NCBI RefSeq assembly: GCF_000745185.1
Contig: NZ_JQNJ01000001.1
Location: 3,082,501-3,146,500, forward strand
DNA length: 64,000 nucleotides
DNA from: Muricauda sp. MAR_2010_75
GTDB taxonomy: Bacteria; Bacteroidota; Bacteroidia; Flavobacteriales; Flavobacteriaceae
Reading direction: 5' to 3'
The translations under genes and the position numbers were made by a program. Below the pieces are notes generated by a model. It searched no databases. It was given only the letters and a program-made list of their open reading frames with translations, and had not been told where the DNA came from. Below are positions 53,554-62,486 of the stretch, one piece after another (position 1 is the stretch's first letter; each line of letters begins with the position of its first letter).

Positions 53554-54534
53554 TTAATAGGAAATAAGGTCTTTGTTGTATTTGTTCCTGTATTCAACAG
53601 GGGTGAGGCCGGTTATTTTTTTAAACACGTTTCTAAAAGCTTTGGAATCGGTATAGCCCACATCGAACATAACCTCTGAAATGTTCTTTCGAGTCGACTC
53701 AAAACTTCGTTTGGCCGCTTCAACCTTTACCCGTTGCAGGTATTCGATCACCGTATTGTCCGTTGCTTGTTTAAACCGGCGTTCAAAACTTCTTCGGCTC
53801 ACGGCAACTCGTTGTGCAAGGTCATCCACAGTTATTTTTTCCTGATAGTTTTTTTCAATGTATTCCTGCGCCTGTTTTACGGCCTCGTCGTTATGGTCCT
53901 TTTGCCCACGGAACATCATAAAAGCAGCCTGACTGTTCCTGTCAATATCAATGGCAAAATATTTGGAAGCCAAGATGGCAGTATCACGGTCCGTGTATTT
54001 TTCCAATAGGTAAAGTAGTAGATTCCATAGTGAGTGGGCCCCGCCACTGGAGTAGATTCCATTTTCTTCTGTTATAACCCCACCATCTACCACTTCAACA
54101 TCGGGAAATTGCGCTTTGAATTCAGAATAAAAAGCCCAATGTGTTGAGCATTTTTTACCATTTAGAAGTCCTGTTGAAGCCAATAAAAAGGCACCTACAC
54201 ATAGGGAGGCGACTTCGGCACCCTTGGCATGTTGTTCTATGATCCAGGGAATCGTTGCCTTATTCAGGGAAAGAGCTGTATCCATACTCCCAAATAAAGG
54301 GGGAACAATTACCAAGTCCGCTTGTTGGGCATCTTTTAGGAGGACATCCGCAGTAATGGAATAGGCCCCATCCTGAATGCGGACTTCTTTGGTTTGCCCT
54401 ACCATTTGCACTTTAAACAGCGGGTCTTTTCCGGCGGCCTGTAAAAATTGATTGGCTGTTGTGAATAGATAGCGAGGACCAGTGACCCCTGAGGCCACAG
54501 CAGTTTCGGGAACTAAGATGGATATTGTTTTCAC
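53554..54534 (-). CDS. GlxA-type AraC-family transcriptional regulator
   Basis: 326 residues. The N-terminal DJ-1/PfpI-like domain (about 1-185; VASLCVGAFLLASTGLLNGKKCSTHW) is of the GlxA type, not catalytic. The C-terminal AraC helix-turn-helix pair is at about 225-325 (ITVDDLAQRVAVSRRSFERRFKQATDNTVIEYLQRVKVEAAKR, NISEVMFDVGYTDSKAFRNVFKKITGLTPVEYR). It is divergent from the run of glyoxalase-fold genes that starts at 54646 and is the likely regulator of that run. The inducer is unknown. Confidence 0.9.
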   Translation of the reverse strand: MKTISILVPETAVASGVTGPRYLFTTANQFLQAAGKDPLFKVQMVGQTKEVRIQDGAYSITADVLLKDAQQADLVIVPPLFGSMDTALSLNKATIPWIIEQHAKGAEVASLCVGAFLLASTGLLNGKKCSTHWAFYSEFKAQFPDVEVVDGGVITEENGIYSSGGAHSLWNLLLYLLEKYTDRDTAILASKYFAIDIDRNSQAAFMMFRGQKDHNDEAVKQAQEYIEKNYQEKITVDDLAQRVAVSRRSFERRFKQATDNTVIEYLQRVKVEAAKRSFESTRKNISEVMFDVGYTDSKAFRNVFKKITGLTPVEYRNKYNKDLISY

Positions 54535-54645
54535 AATCCAAATGTAACAAAATACAGTGGCGGAATCAACCCGTGAAATCGCCGTTTTTACACCCTATAA
54601 TTCTGTATTGGGATTACCAAATTTGTAAAGCATGAAACTAAAAGG

Positions 54646-55050
54646 ATGAATCAGATCATTACATATCTTACATTTAATGGTAATTGTAAAGAAGCGATGG
54701 AATTTTACAAGGAATGCTTGGGAGGGGATTTAAAAATTGAAACGCTTGAAGATACTCCAGAAGCAAAAAAGCTTCCCAAGGATTTTAAAAAGTACGTAGT
54801 GCAGGCCTTGCTCAAAAAAGACAACATGCTTTTGATGGGTACCGATATGGCCAATGATGAATTGATCAGGGGAAATTCCATTTCAATTCTTGTAGATGTC
54901 CCCAATGCAGCCCAGATCCAAGAATATTATAATAATCTGAAGGAAGGTGGAATAAGCACGTATCCTTTGGATAAAACCCACTGGGGAGATTTTTTTGGCG
55001 GCTTGGTCGATAAATATGGAAATCAGTGGTTGTTTCACTGCAAACAATAA
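54646..55050 (+). CDS. VOC-superfamily protein (PhnB-like)
   Basis: 134 residues, one vicinal-oxygen-chelate module pair. It has the PhnB/YjdN pattern: LTFNGNCKEAMEFYKECLGG at the start, SILVDVPNAAQIQEYYNNLKEGG in the middle and WGDFFGGLVDKYGNQWLFHC at the end. These proteins bind a metal or small ligand, and their reaction is usually unknown. It is the first gene of a run of six small genes, divergent from the AraC regulator by 111 bp. Confidence 0.85.
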   Translation: MNQIITYLTFNGNCKEAMEFYKECLGGDLKIETLEDTPEAKKLPKDFKKYVVQALLKKDNMLLMGTDMANDELIRGNSISILVDVPNAAQIQEYYNNLKEGGISTYPLDKTHWGDFFGGLVDKYGNQWLFHCKQ

Positions 55051-55067
55051 CAACTAAAACTCATGAT

Positions 55068-55433
55068 ATGGACAAAGTGAAATATAAAGCGGTGGATGCT
55101 TATTTTCAAAATGTACCACCACATGCATTGGAACGGATGAACACTATTCGCCAAGCATTGAAAACTATTGCTCCCTTGGCCCAAGAGGTCATCAGCTACA
55201 ACATGCCAGCGCTTAAATATCATGGAATCTTGGTGTATTATGCCGCTTATGAAAAACATATCGGATTCTACGCCATTCCATCAGCACATAAAGCTTTCAG
55301 CAAAGAACTTTCCAACTACAAAACGGGAAAAGGCTCAGTACAATTTCCAAATGACCAACCGCTTCCGTTGGATTTGATCAAGCGGATGACAGCATATCGA
55401 TACAAGGAAAAACAAGACGAATTAGCCTCCTGA
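55068..55433 (+). CDS. DUF1801-family protein
   Basis: 121 residues from ATG 55068. A GTG at 55026 would overlap the previous gene and adds 14 residues unlike the family. YFQNVPPHALERMNTIRQALKTIAPLAQEVISYNMPALKYHGILVYYAAYEKHIGFY matches the DUF1801/YdhG pattern, with an alpha/beta fold and a C-terminal IKRMTAYRYKE helix. Function unknown. In many genomes it sits, as here, beside PhnB-like and SRPBCC genes. Confidence 0.85.
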   Translation: MDKVKYKAVDAYFQNVPPHALERMNTIRQALKTIAPLAQEVISYNMPALKYHGILVYYAAYEKHIGFYAIPSAHKAFSKELSNYKTGKGSVQFPNDQPLPLDLIKRMTAYRYKEKQDELAS

Positions 55434-55469
55434 GGTTGACCAGCAACACAAATCATTAAATTAACAAAC

Positions 55470-56378
55470 ATGAAAACAATCAAAAAACAACAGAAAATCA
55501 CGCCATTTTTATGGTTTGATGATCAAGCGGAGAAAGCGATAAACTTTTACGTGTCCCTATTTCCCAATTCCAAGATCAATTCAATGAAGAGATGGCCCAA
55601 AGGCGGTCCGTTTCCATCAAACACAATCCAAACCGGAAGTTTTGATCTTAATGGGGTAACCTTTCATGCTTTTGATGCCGGACCACAATTTCAGCTTAAC
55701 CCATCCATTTCATTTTTTGCGCTTTTTGAAACAAAAGAAGAAGTTGATACCATATGGGAAGGATTAAGTGATGGCGGAAGGGTGTTGATGCCTTTGGATT
55801 CGTATCCTTGGAGTGAACATTATGGATGGGTCACTGATCGCTTTGGAGTTTCTTGGCAAATAATGCAGGGAAATCCCAACGACGTAAATCATTCCGTTGT
55901 TCCCTTGCTCATGTTTTCGGGTGACCAACAGGGCAATGCCGAAAAAGCAATTGAGCAATACATTTCCATTTTTTTAGATTCCAGTTTGGAAGGAATATCA
56001 CGATATGAAGCCACTGAACCAGGCCCGGAAGGGATGGTAAAGCACGCCCAATTTACCTTGGCAGGACAAACCTTTATGACCATGGACAACGGGACCGATA
56101 CGGATGTTCCTTTCAACGAGGCCATTTCATTATTTGTAAACTGTAAAGATCAAAAAGAAGTGGACCATCTTTGGAACGAACTCATCAAAGATGGCGGAAG
56201 CGAGTCCCAATGTGGTTGGCTAAAGGACAAATATGGGGTGTCTTGGCAAATAGTTCCAGAATTCCTTTTGGAAAAAGTGGCCCATGGTGACCCGTCTAGG
56301 GTACAAAACATGATGGCTGCCCTGTACACTATGCAAAAGCTGGACGTACAACAGCTTGAAGAAGCATACAACAAATAA
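55470..56378 (+). CDS. Tandem VOC-domain protein (3-demethylubiquinone methyltransferase-like fold)
   Basis: 302 residues with two PhnB/PF06983-type modules. Module 1 (about 8-145) starts ITPFLWFDDQAEKAINFYVSLF, and module 2 (about 150-275) repeats the pattern (VPLLMFSGDQQGNAEKAIEQYISIF, SWQIVPEFL). Each ends in a KYGVSWQI or RFGVSWQI strand. Single-module homologues are common, so this is an internal duplication or fusion. The historical methyltransferase name is not evidence of that activity. It is part of the same run. Confidence 0.82.
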   Translation: MKTIKKQQKITPFLWFDDQAEKAINFYVSLFPNSKINSMKRWPKGGPFPSNTIQTGSFDLNGVTFHAFDAGPQFQLNPSISFFALFETKEEVDTIWEGLSDGGRVLMPLDSYPWSEHYGWVTDRFGVSWQIMQGNPNDVNHSVVPLLMFSGDQQGNAEKAIEQYISIFLDSSLEGISRYEATEPGPEGMVKHAQFTLAGQTFMTMDNGTDTDVPFNEAISLFVNCKDQKEVDHLWNELIKDGGSESQCGWLKDKYGVSWQIVPEFLLEKVAHGDPSRVQNMMAALYTMQKLDVQQLEEAYNK

Positions 56379-56399
56379 ATAACCATTAAAATCATCACA

Positions 56400-56777
56400 A
56401 TGAAAAAAAAGATTTTATTCGTTCTTGCCCTACTTTTTGGGCTTATGTTCACCAACGCAGGTTTGGACAAGTTTTTCCACTATATGCCCATGCCTGAGGA
56501 AATGCCAGAAGAGTTGGTCAGTGATTTTCAGGCATTCATGGAGATAGCTTGGTTACTGCCCTTGGTCGCTCTTGCAGAATTGGTGGGTGGCATCCTTATA
56601 ATTATACCCAAGACCAGAGCTTTGGGAGCCCTTATTATTTTGCCGGTCATGGTGGGGATTTTACTGGTAAACACAGTGGTAAATACCAGTGGATTGATCA
56701 TTGCCTTGGTGCTGGCCGCCATTTTGGGCTGGATCATGTACGAGAATAGAGATAAGTATAGACCAATTTTTGGATAA
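56400..56777 (+). CDS. DoxX-like small membrane protein
   Basis: 125 residues with four hydrophobic segments (about 4-22, 47-68, 75-92, 96-113) and a DoxX-like first part (FTNAGLDKFFHYMPMPEEMP, then ALAELVGGILIIIPKTRALGALI). It is probably an inner-membrane protein. Family members are linked to redox or quinone processes, but no specific function can be claimed. It is 21 bp after the tandem VOC gene and 11 bp before the SRPBCC gene. Confidence 0.8.
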   Translation: MKKKILFVLALLFGLMFTNAGLDKFFHYMPMPEEMPEELVSDFQAFMEIAWLLPLVALAELVGGILIIIPKTRALGALIILPVMVGILLVNTVVNTSGLIIALVLAAILGWIMYENRDKYRPIFG

Positions 56778-56788
56778 ATTATGATACT

Positions 56789-57205
56789 ATGGCACACAGT
56801 AAGATTAAAATCGACGCCACAATAAATGCGAACCTTGAAAAGGTTTGGGAATGCTGGACTCAGCCGGAACACATTACCCAATGGAACTTTGCCTCGGAAG
56901 ATTGGTGCTGTCCGCAGGCTAAAAATGATCTAAGGGTGGGCGGGAAGTATGTTGCCCGAATGGAAGCCAAAGACGGCAGTTTTGGATTTGACTTTGAAGC
57001 AGTCTATGATAAAATCATCCCTTTGGAAAAAATATCATACACCATGACGGATGGGCGACAGGCAATCACCATTTTTGATGAAATGGGAGATACCACCCAA
57101 GTCACCACAACGTTTGATCCCGAAGACCAAAACCCATTGGACATGCAAAGAGAGGGTTGGCAGGCCATTTTAAACAACTTTAAAAAGTATGTGGAACATC
57201 TGTGA
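56789..57205 (+). CDS. SRPBCC/AHSA1-family protein
   Basis: 138 residues with the helix-grip fold pattern of AHSA1/START-like proteins: an opening strand IKIDATINANLEKVWECWTQPEHITQWNF, a DLRVGGKYVARM turn, and a closing GWQAILNNFKKYVEHL helix. It binds hydrophobic ligands in a central cavity, and the ligand here is unknown. It is the last of the run of genes that starts at 54646. Confidence 0.86.
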   Translation: MAHSKIKIDATINANLEKVWECWTQPEHITQWNFASEDWCCPQAKNDLRVGGKYVARMEAKDGSFGFDFEAVYDKIIPLEKISYTMTDGRQAITIFDEMGDTTQVTTTFDPEDQNPLDMQREGWQAILNNFKKYVEHL

Positions 57206-57250
57206 TCGTAGATCCCGCTTTTTTGGGAGACAACTAAATTAAGATAGGTA

Positions 57251-57469
57251 ATGGTTGAAGTTTTCCAAACGAGTGTAGCAAAAAGAAAGGTGGCCAAAAA
57301 GCTTTTGGAACAGCTCCATATTATGTTTCCTGATTTTACCTTTAATTTTGATTTGGAAGATTGTGATAATATCTTACGGGTGGAATCCGCAAAGGGTGGT
57401 ATTGATTCGGAACCCATTATAGAGGTGGTTCAAGGCCACGGCCACCATATTAAGGTTTTGCCTGATTGA
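57251..57469 (+). CDS. Small conserved-looking hypothetical protein
   Basis: 72 residues with the pattern beta-alpha-beta-beta (VEVFQTSV, a lysine-rich helix, FTFNFDLEDCDNILRVES, IIEVVQGHGHHIKVLPD). The alternation resembles a ferredoxin-like or HMA-type small fold, but no CxxC metal motif is present; only one cysteine, in LEDCDNIL. No function is claimed. It follows the SRPBCC gene by 45 bp on the same strand. Confidence 0.65.
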   Translation: MVEVFQTSVAKRKVAKKLLEQLHIMFPDFTFNFDLEDCDNILRVESAKGGIDSEPIIEVVQGHGHHIKVLPD

Positions 57470-57583
57470 TTCTGGATAAGTTCAACCCCTAAACGGTAGA
57501 TTTGAAAAAAAATCCGAAGATTTGATGCAACCTTCTGGGGTTTGTTACATCAAACTAGAAACCTTAAAATTTTGATTTTTACT

Positions 57584-58105
57584 ATGAAGCGAATAATTTT
57601 CAGTATCGGTACATTGCTTATGATGGGTGGATTTATGACATCGTGCAGTACAGATGATGGTTCTTCTGATTGCCCCGAAGATTTTACCGGAGCGTTGGAG
57701 GCCAATGAACAGAAACTGGTTGGGGAATGGGTGCTTACAGCTATTTTTGCAGATGAAGCTGTGGATATTACCGATGATGACCAAGATAATCCAAGTACCG
57801 ATCTTTTTGCACAATACGGAGAATGCCAAAAAGATGGAGTTTATACTTTTAATACCAACAGGACATACACGTTTGAACAAGGACTAAATGGAACAAATTG
57901 CCAAAATTCAGGTACTTTTGATGGTACTTGGCAATTGTCATCAAACACCTTGAGTTTTGTGGATGCATGCATTCAACAAAATTTGACCCTAACTTTTAAT
58001 GGGAGCGAAACCAGCTTTTCGTTTTCCGATGATTTTAATATTACGGATATCAGCGGAAATACCATCCAAGTAAACATCACTTTCACCTATAGTTTGACTC
58101 CTTAA
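57584..58105 (+). CDS. Lipocalin-like lipoprotein
   Basis: 173 residues from ATG 57584. An upstream TTG at 57542 would put 14 extra residues before the signal. Lipobox FMTSC (cysteine 21) is followed by an Asp/Ser-rich linker. The mature part resembles small Bacteroidetes lipocalin-like domains: KLVGEWVLTAIF, a GVYTFNTNRTYTFEQG strand, GTWQLSSNTLSF and IQVNITFTYSL. Four cysteines (CPED, GECQ, NCQNS, DACIQ) may form disulfides. Ligand unknown. A terminator follows. Confidence 0.75.
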   Translation: MKRIIFSIGTLLMMGGFMTSCSTDDGSSDCPEDFTGALEANEQKLVGEWVLTAIFADEAVDITDDDQDNPSTDLFAQYGECQKDGVYTFNTNRTYTFEQGLNGTNCQNSGTFDGTWQLSSNTLSFVDACIQQNLTLTFNGSETSFSFSDDFNITDISGNTIQVNITFTYSLTP

Positions 58106-58133
58106 CCTAAGAAAGAATAGTAATAGTATACTG

Positions 58134-58164
58134 ATGCTCCACCCAAAAGTGGAGCATTTTTTTT
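58134..58164 (+). terminator. Intrinsic terminator after the lipocalin-like gene
   Basis: ATGCTCCAC (58134-58142) pairs with GTGGAGCAT (58149-58157) around a 6-nt loop, followed by eight T's. It is a clear rho-independent terminator. Confidence 0.85.
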
Positions 58165-58418
58165 ATCAAAATCCCCCACCTTTTAAATTGTCCAATAAGT
58201 AGGTTCCAATATTTATCCTTATGCCGTTGCCTCAGTAATTTGAAGTCAAAATCAAAAAGTTGATAATTATTGCCCAAAAAAAATAGGAATGTCGGTATCA
58301 TTTTAACGATTTCCCCCTTATATATAATGAAGGCGGTTGAGGCTATAATGTGACTTGCCAAAACAGAAACGCTTTAGAAACACGAGTTAGAATCGATACC
58401 AAATAATATTAATCTAAA
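58165..58418. other. Intergenic region between terminator and DMT-family gene
   Basis: AT-rich with no supported ORF. It should contain the promoter of the gene at 58419, but no clear TAnnTTTG element was identified. Confidence 0.3.
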
Positions 58419-58868
58419 ATGAAAGCAAAAATGTACCTATATGTTTTAATGCTGCTACTAGGCGTTGTGTTGGCAGTTCACCTAGCGATGAACTCACAAG
58501 TAGGATTAACCTTGAACAACCCACAGATGGGAAATGCCATCTTTTGGTGTATTGGCGCGGTTACCGCTGTAATTATTGGCCTTACCCAATGGGAGCCAGA
58601 AGTATTTTCCCGATTAAAGGATGTTCCCCTATGGCTATTGACTGCAGGAGCCATTGGCGCAGCATTGGTTTTTGGAATTGCATGGATCATTCCGCAGATA
58701 GGTGCAGCCCCGGCATTTTTGTTGATGATTGCAGGGCAGGTCATTGCCGGTATGGTGATGTCGCACTATGGTTTTTTGGGTGCTCCGGTTGAACCCATCT
58801 CGATTACCAAAATTTTGGGGGCACTCATGTTGATAGGAGGTGCTGGATTGGTTACTTTCTCCAAATAG
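58419..58868 (+). CDS. DMT-family membrane protein (DUF606/YdcZ-like)
   Basis: 149 residues with five hydrophobic segments. The pattern of the DUF606 (PF04657) family is visible: small residues around LAVHLAMNSQVG, NAIFWCIGAVTAVII in segment 2, a PLWLLTAGAIGAALVFG segment and PAFLLMIAGQVIAGMVMSHYGFLGAPVEPIS. These are half-size drug/metabolite-type transporters, usually acting as homo- or heterodimers. Substrate unknown. It is 24 bp upstream of the sugar isomerase gene, so it might carry that pathway's substrate, though this is inference. Confidence 0.78.
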   Translation: MKAKMYLYVLMLLLGVVLAVHLAMNSQVGLTLNNPQMGNAIFWCIGAVTAVIIGLTQWEPEVFSRLKDVPLWLLTAGAIGAALVFGIAWIIPQIGAAPAFLLMIAGQVIAGMVMSHYGFLGAPVEPISITKILGALMLIGGAGLVTFSK

Positions 58869-58892
58869 AAGAAATATCAAATAAAAAATGTT

Positions 58893-59837
58893 ATGCGTAA
58901 ATCGAATGAATTTTCCAGACGGGATTTTATAAAAAAGAGCAGTGCGGTAGGTCTTGCTGCGGTGACATTGCCCAATATGGACTTCATCAATAGCTTGGAA
59001 ATCAATGAGCGATTCCAGATAGGGGCCACCTTTATTCTTTGGGGATATGGTCTGGATAATTTGGAACCTGCTTTACAAGAAATGAACCAATTGGGCTTCC
59101 ATTGTTTTGAGACTTTCGGTTGGACCATTCAAGAAATGGAAGATAAGGGCATCCGGTTGGAAGATGTAATTGCCAAAAACAATATTCCCATCCGTTCTGC
59201 TTTTTGTATGACTGATGTGCTTGACCCATCCCCATCAAAACGGAAGGAAGAGTTGGCAAAATTGACCAGTTGGGCCAAGCTGTTGAAAAGGGCAGGCGGT
59301 ACCTTGGTGGAATACTGCCCATCATCCATAGACCGAAAAGGTTATGATTATAAGGAGCACAAGAAAACCATGGTGGAGGCGATGAACGATTATGCCAAGG
59401 CGGTGACAGACCTTGGTCTTACGTGCGCATTGCATCCACATACAGGAACACCCATTGAAACCGAAGAGGAAGTGTACTTCATAATGGAAAATGTGGATAC
59501 CACCTATATGAAATTCGGCCCTGATGCCGGGCAATTGGAAAAAGGGGGCGCGGACCCGGTTAAAATCTTCCGGGATTTTATGCCGTTGATAGAACATGTA
59601 CACCTTAAGGACTATGAAGGTGGAGATAATGGCTATTTGGGATATGCTCCTCTGGGTGAAGGCCAGGTTAAAATCAAGAAACTCTTGAAAATGCTTGAAA
59701 GGGGCAGGGATAAGATGGTAGGGGATATCATGTTTGAGTTGGATTATGACAACAAAATAAAGCCGGCATATTCCACCTTTGAAGCCGCAAAAATATCCCG
59801 GGATTATTTGGTGGACCTTGGATATAAATTCAGTTGA
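58893..59837 (+). CDS. Tat-type sugar phosphate isomerase/epimerase (xylose isomerase-like TIM barrel)
   Basis: 314 residues. The N-terminus has a twin-arginine-like motif (SRRDFIKKSSAVGLAAVTLP), so export by Tat is likely. The rest is an AP-endonuclease-2/xylose-isomerase-like TIM barrel (IolE/hydroxypyruvate-isomerase group). Candidate metal ligands lie in VEYCPSS, ALHPHTGTPIE, FGPDAGQL, HVHLKDYE and MFELDYD. It should isomerise, epimerise or dehydrate a sugar or inositol-like compound. The exact substrate is not readable. It heads the cluster of oxidising enzymes that follows, separated by a 117-bp gap with an inverted repeat. Confidence 0.8.
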   Translation: MRKSNEFSRRDFIKKSSAVGLAAVTLPNMDFINSLEINERFQIGATFILWGYGLDNLEPALQEMNQLGFHCFETFGWTIQEMEDKGIRLEDVIAKNNIPIRSAFCMTDVLDPSPSKRKEELAKLTSWAKLLKRAGGTLVEYCPSSIDRKGYDYKEHKKTMVEAMNDYAKAVTDLGLTCALHPHTGTPIETEEEVYFIMENVDTTYMKFGPDAGQLEKGGADPVKIFRDFMPLIEHVHLKDYEGGDNGYLGYAPLGEGQVKIKKLLKMLERGRDKMVGDIMFELDYDNKIKPAYSTFEAAKISRDYLVDLGYKFS

Positions 59838-59907
59838 AATAGATAGGTTATCATAGACCGAAAAAATAAGTATAGACGAAAAACCAAAATCAAAATCAAT
59901 AGAAAAT

Positions 59908-59941
59908 ATAAGGTTTCTAGATATGCATTTAGAAACCTTAT
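59908..59941. repeat. 11-bp perfect inverted repeat upstream of the semialdehyde dehydrogenase
   Basis: ATAAGGTTTCT (59908-59918) and AGAAACCTTAT (59931-59941) are exact inverted copies around 12 bp, ending 13 bp before the ATG at 59955. It could be an operator dyad for the downstream operon or a terminator for the upstream gene. The T run after it is poor, which favours an operator. Confidence 0.55.
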
Positions 59942-59954
59942 TAATTAATGCTTT

Positions 59955-61427
59955 ATGGAAATACTAAAGAATTATGTAGGCGGAGCTTGGGTGGCAAGTG
60001 CGGAGAAAAACACCACGGATGTAATTAACCCAGCATCACAGGAGGTTCTTGGAAAGGTGCCCTACGGGGCATCTACGGCCAAGGATGTGAACACCGCTGT
60101 GGAAATTGCTGAAAAAGCGTATAAAGAGTGGCGTGAGGTTCCGGTGATGACAAGAGTACAGCCCCTTTATAAGCTTAAGGCCTTGTTGGAGGAGCACCGA
60201 GAAGAATTGGCACAGACCATTACCAAGGAATGTGGTAAAACCATTGGCGAGTCCAGGGGAGAATTGCAACGCGCCATTGAAAATGTTGAGGTGGCCTGTG
60301 GTATCCCTACCCTTGGCCAGAGTGAGTTTTCCGAAAATATTGCGAGGGGTATCGATGAGTTTATGATTCGTCAGCCATTAGGGGTCTGTGCCTGTATTTC
60401 CCCATTTAATTTTCCAGGAATGATTCCGTTTTGGTTTCTTCCGTATGCCATTGCTTGTGGAAATACCTTCATCCTAAAACCTTCCGAGAAAGTGCCATTG
60501 ACCATGATGAAGGTTTTTGAACTTATAGATCAATTGGACCTTCCCGAAGGTGTGGTCAATCTGGTACATGGTGGCAAGGAAACCGTGGATGGACTCTTGG
60601 AGCATTCAAAGGTAAAGGCCATCAGTTTTGTGGGGTCTACCCATATTGCTAAATATATTTACTCTAAAGGGGCCGCGAACGGAAAACGGGTTCAGGCCCA
60701 GGGTGGTGCCAAGAATCCTGTAATTATTCTCCCGGATGCTGATTTGGACATGTCTGTTAAGATTATTGCGGATAGCGTCTACGGATGTGCAGGGCAACGT
60801 TGTTTGGCTGCCTCCAACATCATCACCGTAGGGGATAACGGTAAAGTAAAAGAAGCCCTTTATGAAGCAGCAAAGTCCCGTTCAACAGGGTATGGTTTGG
60901 ATGAAAGCGTGGAAATGGGTCCGGTGATCACCGCCGAAAGTAAGGCCCGTATTTCTGGATTGATCGATCAAGGTGTAAAAGAAGGTGCCAAGCTCTTATT
61001 GGATGGTCGTGATGCCAAAATTTCAGGTTTTGAAAAAGGTAACTTCATAAAACCCACTATCTTAGAGAATGTTCCTTTAGGGGGAGAGGTCATCAAGACC
61101 GAAATCTTCGGGCCGGTAATGAGTTTGGTGGAGTTGGACACCGTGGATGCCGCGCTCGACTTTATCAATAGTGGAAGATACGGCAACATGGCCTGTATGT
61201 TCACGAGCAGTGGGGCCAATGCACGTAAGTTTAGGAATCAGGCCAACGCAGGGAATATTGGAATCAATATAGGGGTAGCTGCACCTATGGCGCCTTTCCC
61301 TTTCAGTGGATGGAATGAAAGTTTCTTCGGGGATCTTCATGGACAAGGTAGGCATGCCATTGAGTTTTTCACACAGACCAAGATCGTCATCGAGAGATGG
61401 CCCAAAGAATGGTCCAGAAAATTTTAA
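59955..61427 (+). CDS. CoA-acylating (methyl)malonate-semialdehyde dehydrogenase
   Basis: 490 residues, full-length aldehyde dehydrogenase of the MmsA/IolA type. The active-site cysteine C283 lies in [12 protein letters not shown]. The Rossmann part has [34 protein letters not shown], and NVEVACGIP is typical of the CoA-dependent subgroup. It converts malonate semialdehyde to acetyl-CoA and CO2, or methylmalonate semialdehyde to propionyl-CoA, with NAD+ and CoA. Valine degradation, beta-alanine and inositol pathways use it. Here, next to a lactonase and sugar dehydrogenases, it is more likely the last step of a sugar or polyol pathway. Confidence 0.9.
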   Translation: MEILKNYVGGAWVASAEKNTTDVINPASQEVLGKVPYGASTAKDVNTAVEIAEKAYKEWREVPVMTRVQPLYKLKALLEEHREELAQTITKECGKTIGESRGELQRAIENVEVACGIPTLGQSEFSENIARGIDEFMIRQPLGVCACISPFNFPGMIPFWFLPYAIACGNTFILKPSEKVPLTMMKVFELIDQLDLPEGVVNLVHGGKETVDGLLEHSKVKAISFVGSTHIAKYIYSKGAANGKRVQAQGGAKNPVIILPDADLDMSVKIIADSVYGCAGQRCLAASNIITVGDNGKVKEALYEAAKSRSTGYGLDESVEMGPVITAESKARISGLIDQGVKEGAKLLLDGRDAKISGFEKGNFIKPTILENVPLGGEVIKTEIFGPVMSLVELDTVDAALDFINSGRYGNMACMFTSSGANARKFRNQANAGNIGINIGVAAPMAPFPFSGWNESFFGDLHGQGRHAIEFFTQTKIVIERWPKEWSRKF

Positions 61428-61437
61428 AATCAACTAC

Positions 61438-62469
61438 ATGGCTAAATTCAAGGAAAACCCCATTCATGATTTTGAATTACTGAAATCAGATATAAAAACC
61501 ATAGGAACCGATTTACAACGACCCGAATGCATTTTGGCAGAGCCCGATGGATTCTTATGGTCTGCTGATGCGAGAGGGGGAGTGATGAAAATTGCATCTG
61601 ATGGAACCCAAGAATTGATTACCCAAACAGGGTCTGATTTTTTTGAGGCAGCAGATAGTGAAGCGACCAGATATCTGGAAGGGACCCTGCCCAACGGCTT
61701 GGCATTCGCTGATAACGGAGACATCCTGATTTCAAATTTCGGAACTGACCGTTTGGAGCGTATGACGCGAACAGGAGAAACAATAGTTCTGGCTGACACT
61801 ATTGAAGGTGAGGAAATTGGAAAGGTGAATTTTGTGTTACGCGATTCAAAAAACCGGATTTGGATAACTATTTCCACAAAAACAAAGAATTGGATGCATG
61901 CCCTAAAGCATGACCTAAAAGATGGGTATGTGGCCCGATATGAGGATGGCGCTTTCCGAATTATGGCCGATGGGTTTGGTTTTACCAATGAAATCCGGTT
62001 CGATAAGAATGAGGAATTCCTATACATCGTTGAAACCACTGGAGGCTGTATTACCAGAATGCGGCTTACCGAAAATGGAGATTTGGTGGATAGAGAAGTT
62101 TTTGGACCCTCCAAATTGGGAAAAGGTGCTTGGCCCGATGGTATCGCATTTGACGCCTATGGAAATTTGTGGGGAACTACGGTGTATTCAGACAAGTTAT
62201 TTGTGCTGACCCCGGAGGGCGATATGAAAACCCTATTGGATGAGGGAGATCCCACAAAAGTTGATGCATTGGAGAAGGCATTTTATAACAATAATGTTAC
62301 CGAAGATGTGCTGTTTGCCACAGGTCAAGGGATTGCACCTTGGATGGCCAGTGTTACCTTCGGGGGACCAGATTTGAGCACGGTTTATATTGGTTCCCTG
62401 AAAGGCAAGAACATTCCCTATTTCAAATCTCCGGTACCAGGGTTGCCCATGGTTCACTGGAAAAAATAA
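61438..62469 (+). CDS. SMP-30/gluconolactonase-type lactonase
   Basis: 343 residues from ATG 61438. The ORF is open upstream to 61306, but that overlaps the dehydrogenase gene. It is a six-bladed propeller of the SMP-30/gluconolactonase/LRE type: RPECILAEPDGFLWSADARGG, GTLPNGLAFADNGDILISNFG, GFTNEIRFDKNEEFLYIVET and GAWPDGIAFDAYGNLWGTTVYSD blades, with the expected acidic and Asn metal ligands. It hydrolyses a sugar-acid lactone to the open acid. It lacks a signal peptide, so acts in the cytoplasm. It is 10 bp after the dehydrogenase, so in one operon with it. Confidence 0.87.
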   Translation: MAKFKENPIHDFELLKSDIKTIGTDLQRPECILAEPDGFLWSADARGGVMKIASDGTQELITQTGSDFFEAADSEATRYLEGTLPNGLAFADNGDILISNFGTDRLERMTRTGETIVLADTIEGEEIGKVNFVLRDSKNRIWITISTKTKNWMHALKHDLKDGYVARYEDGAFRIMADGFGFTNEIRFDKNEEFLYIVETTGGCITRMRLTENGDLVDREVFGPSKLGKGAWPDGIAFDAYGNLWGTTVYSDKLFVLTPEGDMKTLLDEGDPTKVDALEKAFYNNNVTEDVLFATGQGIAPWMASVTFGGPDLSTVYIGSLKGKNIPYFKSPVPGLPMVHWKK

Positions 62470-62486
62470 AAAACAAAAGAAAATTT

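Noticed and set aside
57542..57583. TTG at 57542 as start of the lipocalin-like gene
   Set aside because: ATG 57584 gives a proper lipoprotein signal. The upstream codons would precede it with an unrelated 14-residue stretch.
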